DNA of 5,282 nt, taken from positions 1 through 5,282 of the forward strand of contig CABQCA010000157.1 in assembly GCA_902462525.1 (NCBI GenBank), written 5' to 3'. The stretch comes from an uncultured Porphyromonadaceae bacterium. Its GTDB lineage: Bacteria > Bacteroidota > Bacteroidia > Bacteroidales > Muribaculaceae. The notes under the pieces are model-generated. The model had not been told where the DNA came from and did not search any database. It saw only the letters and a list, made by a program, of their open reading frames with translations. Every line of letters begins with the position of its first letter. Positions within the stretch are counted from its first letter, which is position 1. This document shows positions 1-5,282 of the stretch, piece by piece. Made by a program: the position numbers and the translations under genes.

Positions 1-410
1 CCGAATTCCTTAAGACCATGCGTCAGAAACGCGCGGTGGTGGAACTCGACAACAAACTGGCGTCGCGCTCGGTGAACGAAGGTTTTTCGGGCGGCGAAAA
101 GAAGCGCAACGAGATTTTCCAGATGGCAATGCTGGAGCCTCGCGTGGCTATTCTCGACGAAACTGACAGCGGACTCGACATCGATGCCCTTCGTATTGTC
201 GCCGGCGGTGTCAACAAGCTGAAGACCGACAGCAACGCTACTATCGTCATCACTCACTACCAGCGTCTTCTCGACTATATTAAGCCCGATTTCGTGCATA
301 TTCTCTACAAAGGCCGTATCGTTTTCACCGGCGGTCCGGAACTGGCTCTGGAACTCGAAGAAAAAGGCTACGACTGGATTAAGCAGGAGGTTGACAATGA
401 GCAGCTATGA
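1..410 (+). CDS. sufC: SufC, Fe-S cluster assembly ATPase (C-terminal part; 5' end outside window)
   Basis: SufC is the cytosolic ABC-type ATPase of the SufBCD scaffold. It drives conformational change in SufB-SufD during Fe-S cluster assembly and is not a membrane transporter. The reading frame is open from base 3, and the visible 135 residues are roughly the C-terminal half of a family of about 250 residues, so Walker A lies upstream. The ABC signature SGGEKKR is at 87-107. Walker B, with the SufC-typical LDETDSGLD, follows at 156-182 and includes the catalytic Glu codon at 159-161. The H-loop His (ITHYQR) is at 255-257. The C-terminal stretch ending in LEEKGYDWI is also typical of SufC. 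The ATG at 18 is an internal Met, not the start. The gene overlaps sufD by 14 nt, as expected in a sufBCDS operon. Truncation is only by the window edge. Confidence 0.96.
   Translation, partial: EFLKTMRQKRAVVELDNKLASRSVNEGFSGGEKKRNEIFQMAMLEPRVAILDETDSGLDIDALRIVAGGVNKLKTDSNATIVITHYQRLLDYIKPDFVHILYKGRIVFTGGPELALELEEKGYDWIKQEVDNEQL
385..390 (+). promoter_or_regulatory. Shine-Dalgarno sequence for sufD, deciding its start
   Basis: A perfect AGGAGG lies inside the 3' end of sufC, 6 nt before the ATG at 397. It rules out the in-frame TTG at 391, which directly abuts the motif and would have no spacing. A strong Shine-Dalgarno is noteworthy here because neither groES nor groEL in this window has one. 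Confidence 0.8.
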
Positions 411-1758
411 CACTATTTTCGGCCAGTATGCCGACCTCGTCGGCAGCAGTGGTGCTGTCGATGCGGGCCGTCCGGCATGGTTGCGGTCGGTCAACGCCGA
501 TGGCTTGGCCAGGCTGCTGCGCCTTACGGCCGCATACCGTCCTGACAAAAGTATAATATCTGATTGCCGTCCGGAGGTCCTTTTCGCTCCCGACTACGGC
601 GTGAACATAGGCCATGTGTCGATGGCAGCCGACGTGGCGGCCTCATTCCGCTGCGGTGTGCCGCAGCTCAACAGTCTCCTCACCGTGGTTACCAACGACA
701 TCGTACAGCCGACGGCACAACCGTTGCCCGACGGTCTGACCGTGTGCAGCCTGCGCGACGTTCCTGCTGAATATGCCGCCGATGCTGCCGCGATGCTTGA
801 CGCCGGCCCCGACGACATCGTGCGTGCCATTGCCGATACTCTGACCCACGACGGTGTCTATATACGAGTGGCGCCCGGTGTCGAAATCGAGAAGGCCGTG
901 CAGATTGTCAATATCTTCAACTCTGTTCAGCCCATGCTTACGCCCCGGCGTCTGCTTGTGCATGCCTGTGAGGGTGCCAGAGTGCGTGTGCTGCTGTGCG
1001 ACCATTCGCAGACTCCGGCCATGCAGCATCTCAACCTGCAGACCGTGAGTGTGAAAGCTGACCGCGGTGCCGTCGTGGAGTTCTACGACATCGAGGAATC
1101 TTCGGCCGCCACGCATCGCCTGTTCTCTTTCCATGCCGTGCAGGACAGCGACTCTTCGCTCACGGTGAACACCGATTTCCTCACCGGCGGAGTGACCGAC
1201 AACAGTTTCAGCATCGTTGCGGCGGGCGACCATACTCACACATCGCTCAGCGGTCTGGCGATTGTCGCCGGGCAGCAGATATGCTCCGACCGTGTAGTGC
1301 TGCGGCATCTCGGTTGCCACGGCGTCAGCCGCCAGACGTTCAAGAATGCACTTTTCGACAGTGCCCGCGGCGCTTTCGGTGGTCGCATTGTGGTCGACGA
1401 ATCTGCTCTCTACACCGATGCCTCGCAGACCAACCGTAATATTCTCGAATCGCCCGAGGCAAGGATGGAGGCATCGCCAGCACTCGAAATCTACTGCGAT
1501 GAAGTGAAGTGCAGTCATGGCGCCACCACCGGGCAGCTCGATGAGCGCGCCTTGTTCTACATGCAGACCCGCGGCATACCGCGCGACGAAGCACGCCGCA
1601 TGCTCACGCAGGCTTTCATGGTCGATGTAATCGACAATATTTCCTTCGAAGTACTTCGTCAGCGCCTGCATGTGCTTGTCGAAAAGCGCCTTTCCGGTGC
1701 TTCGGCCGACTGCAACACCTGTGCCGGCGCCTGCCATACTCAAAAAACCGAAGAATGA
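397..1758 (+). CDS. sufD: SufD, Fe-S cluster scaffold subunit
   Basis: SufD pairs with SufB and SufC in the cytosolic SufBC2D complex, where the SufB-SufD interface is a proposed site of nascent cluster assembly. The protein is 453 residues from the ATG at 397, normal for the family. The N-terminal ~150 residues are a variable helical region. The centre is the beta-helix core typical of SufB/SufD. The conserved C-terminal block includes TDASQTNRNILESPEAR, then DEVKCSHGATTGQLDERALFY. Its Cys372-Ser-His374 appears to match the Cys358/His360 pair of E. coli SufD; His360 is implicated at the SufB interface. SufB-type assignment is less likely because of length and gene order after sufC. The unusual part is the C-terminus, with Cys439, Cys442, Cys446 and His447 (C-x2-C-x3-C-H). 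The stop overlaps the sufS start by 4 nt. Confidence 0.95.
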   Translation: MSSYDTIFGQYADLVGSSGAVDAGRPAWLRSVNADGLARLLRLTAAYRPDKSIISDCRPEVLFAPDYGVNIGHVSMAADVAASFRCGVPQLNSLLTVVTNDIVQPTAQPLPDGLTVCSLRDVPAEYAADAAAMLDAGPDDIVRAIADTLTHDGVYIRVAPGVEIEKAVQIVNIFNSVQPMLTPRRLLVHACEGARVRVLLCDHSQTPAMQHLNLQTVSVKADRGAVVEFYDIEESSAATHRLFSFHAVQDSDSSLTVNTDFLTGGVTDNSFSIVAAGDHTHTSLSGLAIVAGQQICSDRVVLRHLGCHGVSRQTFKNALFDSARGAFGGRIVVDESALYTDASQTNRNILESPEARMEASPALEIYCDEVKCSHGATTGQLDERALFYMQTRGIPRDEARRMLTQAFMVDVIDNISFEVLRQRLHVLVEKRLSGASADCNTCAGACHTQKTEE

Positions 1759-2978
1759 AAGAAATATACGACATAGAGGCCATTCGCGCCGATTTCCCCA
1801 TACTGGCCGAGAAAATCTATGGAAAACCGCTTATATATCTCGACAATACAGCCACGTCGCAGACGCCGGCCGCAGTTGTCGACGAGATCGCACGGCTCTA
1901 TACGCACACCAAGGCCAACGTGCACCGGGGGGTGCACTGTCTGTCGCAGAAAGCCACCGAAGCCATGGAGGCTGCCCGCGAGCGTGTGCGGGCCTTCATC
2001 GGTGCCGAATCGGTGGAGGAGATAGTATTCACTCGCGGCACCACCGAAAGCCTCAACCTTGTTGCGGCATCGTACTGCCAGCTGCTCCGTCCGGGCGATG
2101 AAATCATTCTGACGGTCATGGAGCACCACTCCAACATTGTGCCCTGGCAGCTTGCAGCTGAGCACCACGGTCTGGTAATAAAGGTGGTGCCGTGCGACGA
2201 GCGCGGTGTTCTTGATCTCGATGCCTACCGCGGTCTCTTCACAGAGCGTACGCGTATGGTGTCGGTGTGTCAGGTGTCGAACGTGCTCGGTACTGTCAAT
2301 CCTGTGGCAGAAATGGCCGAATACGCTCACAGCCACGGTGCGGTGGTGTGTGTCGACGGCGCCCAGGCCGTGGCACATATGAAGATTGATGTGAAAGCGC
2401 TCGGTGCCGATTTCTACGCCTTTTCATCGCACAAGATGTACGGTCCTACCGGTGTGGGCATACTTTACGGCCGTCGTGAACTTCTTGAAAAAATGCCTCC
2501 GTATCAGGGCGGCGGCGAGATGATAGGGCATGTTAGTTTTTCAGGCACTACATGGGCCGCTCTTCCGTACAAGTTCGAGGCCGGCACACCCGATTTCATT
2601 GATGCCGCGGCACTTGTAAAAGCTATCGACTACATTGAGAACATCGGGCTCGAACGCATCGCCGTGCACGAACGCATGCTCCTCGAGCGTGCCACCGCGG
2701 CCATTTCCGACATTCCGGGCCTACGTATTTTCGGCACAGCCCCCGGCAAGGAAGCCGTGCTGTCGTTTCTTATCGGCGATGCCCACCACTACGACACCGG
2801 CATGTTCCTCGACCGCATGGGTGTGGAGGTTCGCACCGGCCACCACTGCGCCCAGCCGTTGATGGAGCGTTTCGGCATCGAGGGTACGGTGCGGGCGTCG
2901 TTCGCACTCTATAATACTGTCGAAGAAGCCGATGCCTTTGCCGCGGCTCTTCATCGTGTGGCCGATCTTCTTGCCTGA
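1755..2978 (+). CDS. sufS: SufS, group II cysteine desulfurase (PLP-dependent)
   Basis: SufS converts L-cysteine to L-alanine and holds the sulfur as a persulfide on its active-site cysteine for delivery to the SUF scaffold. At 407 residues it is almost the length of E. coli SufS, and key residues align with an offset of one. PLP-ring His124 is in MEHHSN. Asp201 and Gln204 are in CVDGAQAV. The PLP Schiff-base Lys227 is in SSHKMYGPTG. Substrate-carboxylate Arg360 and catalytic Cys365 are in RTGHHCAQP, with Arg380 after them. The RTGHHCA form marks a group II (SufS/CsdA) rather than a group I (IscS/NifS) enzyme. The start ATG overlaps the sufD stop as ATGA, and there is no clear Shine-Dalgarno, so translational coupling is likely. 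Group II enzymes normally need a SufE or SufU partner, and none is encoded here. All catalytic residues are intact. Confidence 0.96.
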   Translation: MKEIYDIEAIRADFPILAEKIYGKPLIYLDNTATSQTPAAVVDEIARLYTHTKANVHRGVHCLSQKATEAMEAARERVRAFIGAESVEEIVFTRGTTESLNLVAASYCQLLRPGDEIILTVMEHHSNIVPWQLAAEHHGLVIKVVPCDERGVLDLDAYRGLFTERTRMVSVCQVSNVLGTVNPVAEMAEYAHSHGAVVCVDGAQAVAHMKIDVKALGADFYAFSSHKMYGPTGVGILYGRRELLEKMPPYQGGGEMIGHVSFSGTTWAALPYKFEAGTPDFIDAAALVKAIDYIENIGLERIAVHERMLLERATAAISDIPGLRIFGTAPGKEAVLSFLIGDAHHYDTGMFLDRMGVEVRTGHHCAQPLMERFGIEGTVRASFALYNTVEEADAFAAALHRVADLLA

Positions 2979-3019
2979 AAAATCGGCAGAACCATCAGCC
3001 GTTCTCCGGCGTTATTCCC

Positions 3020-3056
3020 TTTGGAATTGCCAAAATGGCAGAAAGTGACTGCCATT
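3020..3056 (+). promoter_or_regulatory. Cluster of interlocking inverted repeats upstream of groES (probable regulator-binding site)
   Basis: Three overlapping dyads are visible. TTTGG (3020-3024) pairs with CCAAA (3030-3034). The palindrome TGCCA-AAA-TGGCA lies at 3028-3040. AATGGCAG (3034-3041) and CTGCCATT (3049-3056) are perfect 8-bp arms around a 7-nt spacer. The two TGCCA copies (3028 and 3050) start 22 nt apart, about two helical turns, which fits protein binding on one face of the DNA. The cluster ends 7 nt before the sigma-54 promoter element at 3063. I infer an activator (enhancer-binding protein) or repressor site. As RNA the 8-bp dyad could also fold into a hairpin, but it lacks an adjacent U-run, so a terminator for sufS is less likely. 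Confidence 0.6.
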
Positions 3057-3062
3057 GCCGTT

Positions 3063-3078
3063 TGGCCCGATTTTTGCA
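3063..3078 (+). promoter_or_regulatory. Sigma-54 (RpoN) -24/-12 promoter for groESL
   Basis: The sequence TGGCCCG-N4-TTGCA matches the sigma-54 consensus TGGCACG-N4-TTGCW at 11 of 12 defined positions. The invariant GG (3064-3065) and GC (3076-3077) have the required 10-nt gap. Taking the C at 3077 as -12, transcription would start near 3089, giving a leader of about 36 nt before groES. No convincing Bacteroidetes sigma-ABfr promoter (TTTG and TAnnTTTG) with correct spacing was found in this gap. The promoter class would make groESL transcription dependent on an AAA+ activator. The assignment rests on sequence match and position only. Confidence 0.7.
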
Positions 3079-3105
3079 TTTTTAATGGCGTAGAACAGTA
3101 ATAAC

Positions 3106-3124
3106 ATTTAAACAATATACTATC
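3106..3124 (+). promoter_or_regulatory. A/T-rich translation-initiation leader of groES, without Shine-Dalgarno
   Basis: The 19 nt before the groES ATG are almost all A/T and contain no GGAG-like motif. This fits Bacteroidetes genes that start translation without Shine-Dalgarno pairing. Nearly the same sequence precedes groEL at 3526-3543. Confidence 0.5.
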
Positions 3125-3397
3125 ATGAAACTCAAACCGCTTGCCGACCGTGTCATCATCGCGCCTGTGGCTGCAGAAGAAGTGACCCGCTCGGGCATCA
3201 TCATCCCTGATTCCGCAAAAGAAAAACCCCTCAAAGGCACCGTGCTCGCTGTGGGCAACGGCACCAAGGACGAGGAAATGGTTCTCAAGGAAGGCGACAC
3301 CGTACTCTACGGCAAATATGCCGGAACCGAAGTGGAATACGACGGTGAGAAAGTGCTCATCATGCGTCAGAACGAGGTTCTCGCAGTAGTAGAATAA
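3125..3397 (+). CDS. groES: GroES, 10-kDa co-chaperonin
   Basis: GroES forms the heptameric lid that caps the GroEL ring in the cytosol and encloses substrate proteins during the ATP cycle. The 90-residue product has the full family length. It opens with the typical MKLKPLADRVIIAP strand. The mobile loop spans about residues 16-32 and contains the hydrophobic tripeptide Ile25-Ile27 in SGIIIPD, which docks on the GroEL apical domain. The GTVLAVGNG and GDTVLYGKYAGTEV segments follow, and the protein ends in a typical strand, VLIMRQNEVLAVVE. The ATG at 3125 gives the canonical N-terminus. The gene lies 146 nt after sufS, behind its own predicted sigma-54 promoter, and 146 nt before groEL, with which it is presumably co-transcribed. 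No CIRCE (HrcA) operator is seen. Confidence 0.98.
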   Translation: MKLKPLADRVIIAPVAAEEVTRSGIIIPDSAKEKPLKGTVLAVGNGTKDEEMVLKEGDTVLYGKYAGTEVEYDGEKVLIMRQNEVLAVVE

Positions 3398-3398
3398 A

Positions 3399-3422
3399 TC
3401 AACTTTCGCAAGCTAAAGTTGA
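3399..3422 (+). repeat. Inverted repeat just after the groES stop
   Basis: TCAACTTT (3399-3406) and AAAGTTGA (3415-3422) are perfect 8-bp arms around an 8-nt loop, starting one base after the groES stop codon. There is no U-run directly after it, so it is more likely an mRNA-stabilising or processing hairpin than a terminator. It may be the outer edge of the larger repeat that follows. Confidence 0.6.
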
Positions 3423-3423
3423 A

Positions 3424-3522
3424 GTGAAAAAGGTAAAAAGTGAAAATCAGGCTTCGCCTGAGTGTAGATAATAGTAATTTTCACAAAAACAATTTTCTTA
3501 CCTTTCACTCTTCACCTTTCAC
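3424..3522 (+). repeat. Nested imperfect palindrome between groES and groEL (MITE/REP-like candidate)
   Basis: A purine-rich left arm (3424-3446, two GTGAAA units) is an imperfect reverse complement of a pyrimidine-rich right arm (3503-3522). The right arm consists of near-heptamer units TTTCACT, CTTCACC and TTTCACA running to 3523. Inside are GTGAAAAT (3440-3447) with ATTTTCAC (3477-3484), and at the tip a perfect TCAGGC-TTC-GCCTGA hairpin (3447-3461). The whole could fold as one long branched hairpin in the groESL transcript. Such structure is unusual between co-transcribed genes and looks like a small mobile or dispersed palindromic element. No coding potential, target-site duplication or transposase was recognised. 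Element status is inference; the inverted repeats are directly visible. Confidence 0.6.
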
Positions 3523-3525
3523 AGA

Positions 3526-3543
3526 ATTTAAATAAATACGATC
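3526..3543 (+). promoter_or_regulatory. A/T-rich translation-initiation leader of groEL, without Shine-Dalgarno
   Basis: The leader before the groEL ATG lacks any Shine-Dalgarno motif. It closely matches the groES leader: both begin ATTTAAA and end in ATAC followed by a short ATC before ATG. The likeness suggests matched translation initiation for the two chaperonin subunits. Confidence 0.5.
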
Positions 3544-5178
3544 ATGGCAAAAGAAATAAAATTCAATATCGAGGCTCGCGAAGAGCTTAAGAAAGGCGTC
3601 GACGCTCTTGCCGACGCAGTCAAGGTAACCCTCGGCCCCAAAGGCCGCAACGTAATCATCAGCAAGCAGTTCGGAGCACCCCATATCACCAAGGACGGTG
3701 TGACCGTAGCCCGTGAAATCGAGCTCGAAGAACCCTTCCGCAACATGGGCGCACAGCTTGTGAAGGAAGTAGCTTCCAAGACCGGCGACGATGCCGGCGA
3801 CGGCACAACAACCGCCACCGTTCTCGCTCAGGCAATCATTGCCGTAGGTCTCAAGAACGTTACCGCCGGTGCCAATCCTATGGACCTCAAGCGCGGTATC
3901 GACAAGGCCGTAGCTACCGTTGTGGCAGCAATCCGCGACATGAGCGAGGAAGTGGGCGATGACTTCAAGAAAATCGAAGACGTGGCCCGCGTGAGCGCCA
4001 ACAACGATGAGACCATCGGCCGTCTTATCGCCGAGGCTATGGAGAAGGTCAAGAAAGAAGGCGTCATCACTGTCGACGAAGCCAAAGGCACCGAAACCAC
4101 CATCGAGGTTGTCGAAGGCATGCAGTTCGACCGCGGTTATATCTCGCCCTATTTTGTCACCGACACCGAGAAGATGGAATGTGTGATGGACAACCCCTTC
4201 ATTTTGCTCCACGACAAGAAAATCTCGAATCTCAAGGATATCCTTCCCGTGCTCGAAGCAACTGCCCAGAGCGGCCGTCCTCTGCTTATCATCGCTGAGG
4301 ATGTCGATCAGGATGCTCTCGCCGCTCTCGTTGTGAACCGTCTGCGCGGTTCGCTGAAGGTATGCGCCGTCAAGGCTCCCGGCTTCGGCGACCGCCGCAA
4401 GGAAATGCTCGAAGACATCGCCATCCTAACCGGAGGCACCGTGATCTCCGAAGAAAAAGGCATGAAGCTCGACCAGGCCACCATGCAGGATCTCGGCACT
4501 GCCAACAAGGTGACCGTGAACAAGGAGAACACCACAATCGTCAACCGCGACGGAGATAAGGAACGCATTGCAGCCCGCGTGGCTCAGATCAAGGCCCAGA
4601 TAGCCCAGACCACCAGCGACTACGACCGCGAGAAACTCCAGGAACGCCTCGCCAAGCTCGCCGGCGGCGTGGCAGTGCTCCACGTAGGCGCTCCCTCCGA
4701 GGTTGAGATGAAAGAGAAGAAGGACCGTGTGGACGACGCCCTCAGCGCCACCCGCGCTGCTATCGCCGAAGGTATCGTTCCCGGTGGTGGCGTGGCCTAT
4801 ATCCGCTGTCTTGAGAAGCTGCGCACTCTCAAGGGTGACAACGACGACGAGCAGACCGGTATCGCCATCGTAGAGCGCGCCATCGAGGAGCCTCTTCGCC
4901 AGATAGCCGCCAACGCCGGTGTCGAAGGCGCTGTGGTTGTCCAGAAAGTGAGCGAAGGTAAAGGCGATTTCGGCTATAACGCCCGCACCGATACATACGA
5001 GAACCTCCTTGCAGCCGGTGTCATCGACCCCGCCAAGGTTACCCGCGTAGCCCTCGAGAACGCTGCCTCGATTGCCGGTATGTTCCTCACCACCGAGTGT
5101 GTGATCGCCGAAAAGAAAGAAGAAAACCCCGCTCCCATGCCTAACCCCGGTATGGGCGGCATGGGCGGCATGATGTAA
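3544..5178 (+). CDS. groEL: GroEL, 60-kDa chaperonin
   Basis: GroEL is the double-ring ATP-driven folding chamber of the cytosol and works with GroES. The 544-residue product is full length. The equatorial domain (about 1-133 and 409-544) has the nucleotide motifs VTLGPKGRNV, ITKDGVT with Asp51, and GDGTTTATVLAQAI with Asp86; these align with E. coli Asp52 and Asp87. The intermediate domain supplies the catalytic Asp398 in RVDDALSATRAA, followed by the conserved GIVPGGGVAY. The apical domain (about 191-375) shows RGYISPYF with Tyr199, Tyr203 and Phe204, which bind substrate and GroES, then KAPGFGDRR. The tail ends in the typical Gly-Gly-Met repeats (GMGGMGGMM), shorter than in E. coli. Codons are strongly biased to C-ending forms, as in highly expressed genes. 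It is preceded by groES and followed by a strong terminator. There is no sign of degeneration. Confidence 0.99.
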   Translation: MAKEIKFNIEAREELKKGVDALADAVKVTLGPKGRNVIISKQFGAPHITKDGVTVAREIELEEPFRNMGAQLVKEVASKTGDDAGDGTTTATVLAQAIIAVGLKNVTAGANPMDLKRGIDKAVATVVAAIRDMSEEVGDDFKKIEDVARVSANNDETIGRLIAEAMEKVKKEGVITVDEAKGTETTIEVVEGMQFDRGYISPYFVTDTEKMECVMDNPFILLHDKKISNLKDILPVLEATAQSGRPLLIIAEDVDQDALAALVVNRLRGSLKVCAVKAPGFGDRRKEMLEDIAILTGGTVISEEKGMKLDQATMQDLGTANKVTVNKENTTIVNRDGDKERIAARVAQIKAQIAQTTSDYDREKLQERLAKLAGGVAVLHVGAPSEVEMKEKKDRVDDALSATRAAIAEGIVPGGGVAYIRCLEKLRTLKGDNDDEQTGIAIVERAIEEPLRQIAANAGVEGAVVVQKVSEGKGDFGYNARTDTYENLLAAGVIDPAKVTRVALENAASIAGMFLTTECVIAEKKEENPAPMPNPGMGGMGGMM

Positions 5179-5203
5179 TCGACGCTCCCTTCAGCATAAC
5201 CAC

Positions 5204-5237
5204 AAAATCACCTCCTTGACCGGGAGGTGATTTTTTT
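5204..5237 (+). terminator. Rho-independent terminator of groESL
   Basis: AAAATCACCTCC (5204-5215) and GGAGGTGATTTT (5223-5234) form a perfect 12-bp stem with a 7-nt loop. The T-run extends from 5231 to 5237. It lies 25 nt after the groEL stop. On the opposite strand the stem is followed by only four T's, so it acts mainly on + strand transcripts. Confidence 0.93.
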
Positions 5238-5246
5238 GTGATGTTA

Positions 5247-5260
5247 TGCCAAAATGACTG
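5247..5260. other. Partial copy of the groES-upstream TGCCAAAATG motif
   Basis: TGCCAAAATG at 5247-5256 is identical to 3028-3037 in the groES regulatory region. It is followed by ACTGC, which also occurs at 3048-3052. Here the second half of the dyad is degenerate (TGACT instead of TGGCA). The stretch lies beyond the groEL terminator and may belong to the control region of a gene outside the window. The remaining bases to 5282 show no other feature. Confidence 0.3.
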
Positions 5261-5282
5261 CACAGATTTTACAGCCGGAAAC

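Noticed and set aside
391..396. TTG at 391 as the sufD start
   Set aside because: It directly follows AGGAGG with no spacing, whereas the ATG at 397 has a normal 6-nt spacing from that motif.
643..1743. Long open frame on the minus strand (366 codons) opposite sufD
   Set aside because: It lies wholly inside a well-conserved sufD. Its translation resembles no family I know, and GC-biased codons in sufD readily create open antisense frames.
1740..2378. Minus-strand open frame of 212 codons opposite sufS
   Set aside because: It is the shadow of a conserved coding region, with no recognisable domain and no promoter or ribosome-binding signal of its own.
2982..3009. Possible terminator just after sufS (AGAAC at 2988-2992 with GTTCT at 3001-3005)
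   Set aside because: The stem is only 5 bp, extension is blocked by a mismatch, and no T-run follows.
2979..3124. CIRCE operator for HrcA before groES
   Set aside because: No TTAGCACTC-N9-GAGTGCTAA-like repeat is present; the inverted repeats here have a different core (TGCCA/TGGCA).
3399..3522. CRISPR array or tRNA/small RNA gene between groES and groEL
   Set aside because: The repeats are short, degenerate and inverted, not regularly spaced direct repeats, and no tRNA cloverleaf or independent promoter is visible.
3505..4212. Minus-strand open frame of 235 codons opposite groEL
   Set aside because: It is antisense to the highly conserved GroEL N-terminal half, has a low-complexity His/Asp/Gly-rich composition, and is explained by codon bias.
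5206..5217. Left arm of the terminator matches the 3' tail of 16S rRNA (ATCACCTCCTT)
   Set aside because: The stem pairs perfectly with its right arm and ends in a T-run, so a terminator explains it fully. There is no other rRNA sequence around it, so the match is probably coincidental.

Overview
The window looks like chromosomal DNA from a member of the order Bacteroidales, perhaps a GC-richer lineage such as Muribaculaceae. The order-level call rests on the Bacteroidetes-like SufC, SufD, SufS, GroES and GroEL sequences, on GC-rich genes separated by AT-rich gaps, and on groE starts with no Shine-Dalgarno sequence. The family-level guess is inference only. All five genes are on the + strand.

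Positions 1-2978 hold the 3' part of a SUF iron-sulfur cluster assembly operon: the C-terminal half of sufC, then complete sufD and sufS. The genes overlap (sufC/sufD by 14 nt, sufD/sufS by the 4-nt ATGA), so they are almost certainly co-transcribed and translationally coupled. sufB would be expected just upstream, outside the window. SufS takes sulfur from cysteine, and the SufB-SufC-SufD scaffold uses that sulfur to build clusters with ATP hydrolysis by SufC. No sufE, sufU or sufA is present here.

Positions 2979-3124 form a compact regulatory region ahead of groES. It holds a cluster of inverted repeats built on TGCCA/TGGCA, then a near-perfect sigma-54 (RpoN) -24/-12 promoter, then a short A/T-rich leader. 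No CIRCE operator is visible. I read this as an activator-dependent sigma-54 promoter for the chaperonin operon.

Positions 3125-5178 hold groES and groEL, the co-chaperonin and chaperonin that fold proteins in a closed ATP-driven chamber. The 146-nt gap between them is almost filled by nested and imperfect inverted repeats containing heptamer-like GTGAAA/TTTCAC units. It resembles a small palindromic intergenic element that would fold in the groESL mRNA. A strong rho-independent terminator follows groEL. The last ~40 nt carry a partial copy of the TGCCAAAATG motif from the groES promoter.

The genes are ordinary housekeeping genes, and I see no new multi-gene system. The interest lies in the regulatory architecture of groESL and in a cysteine-rich tail on SufD.
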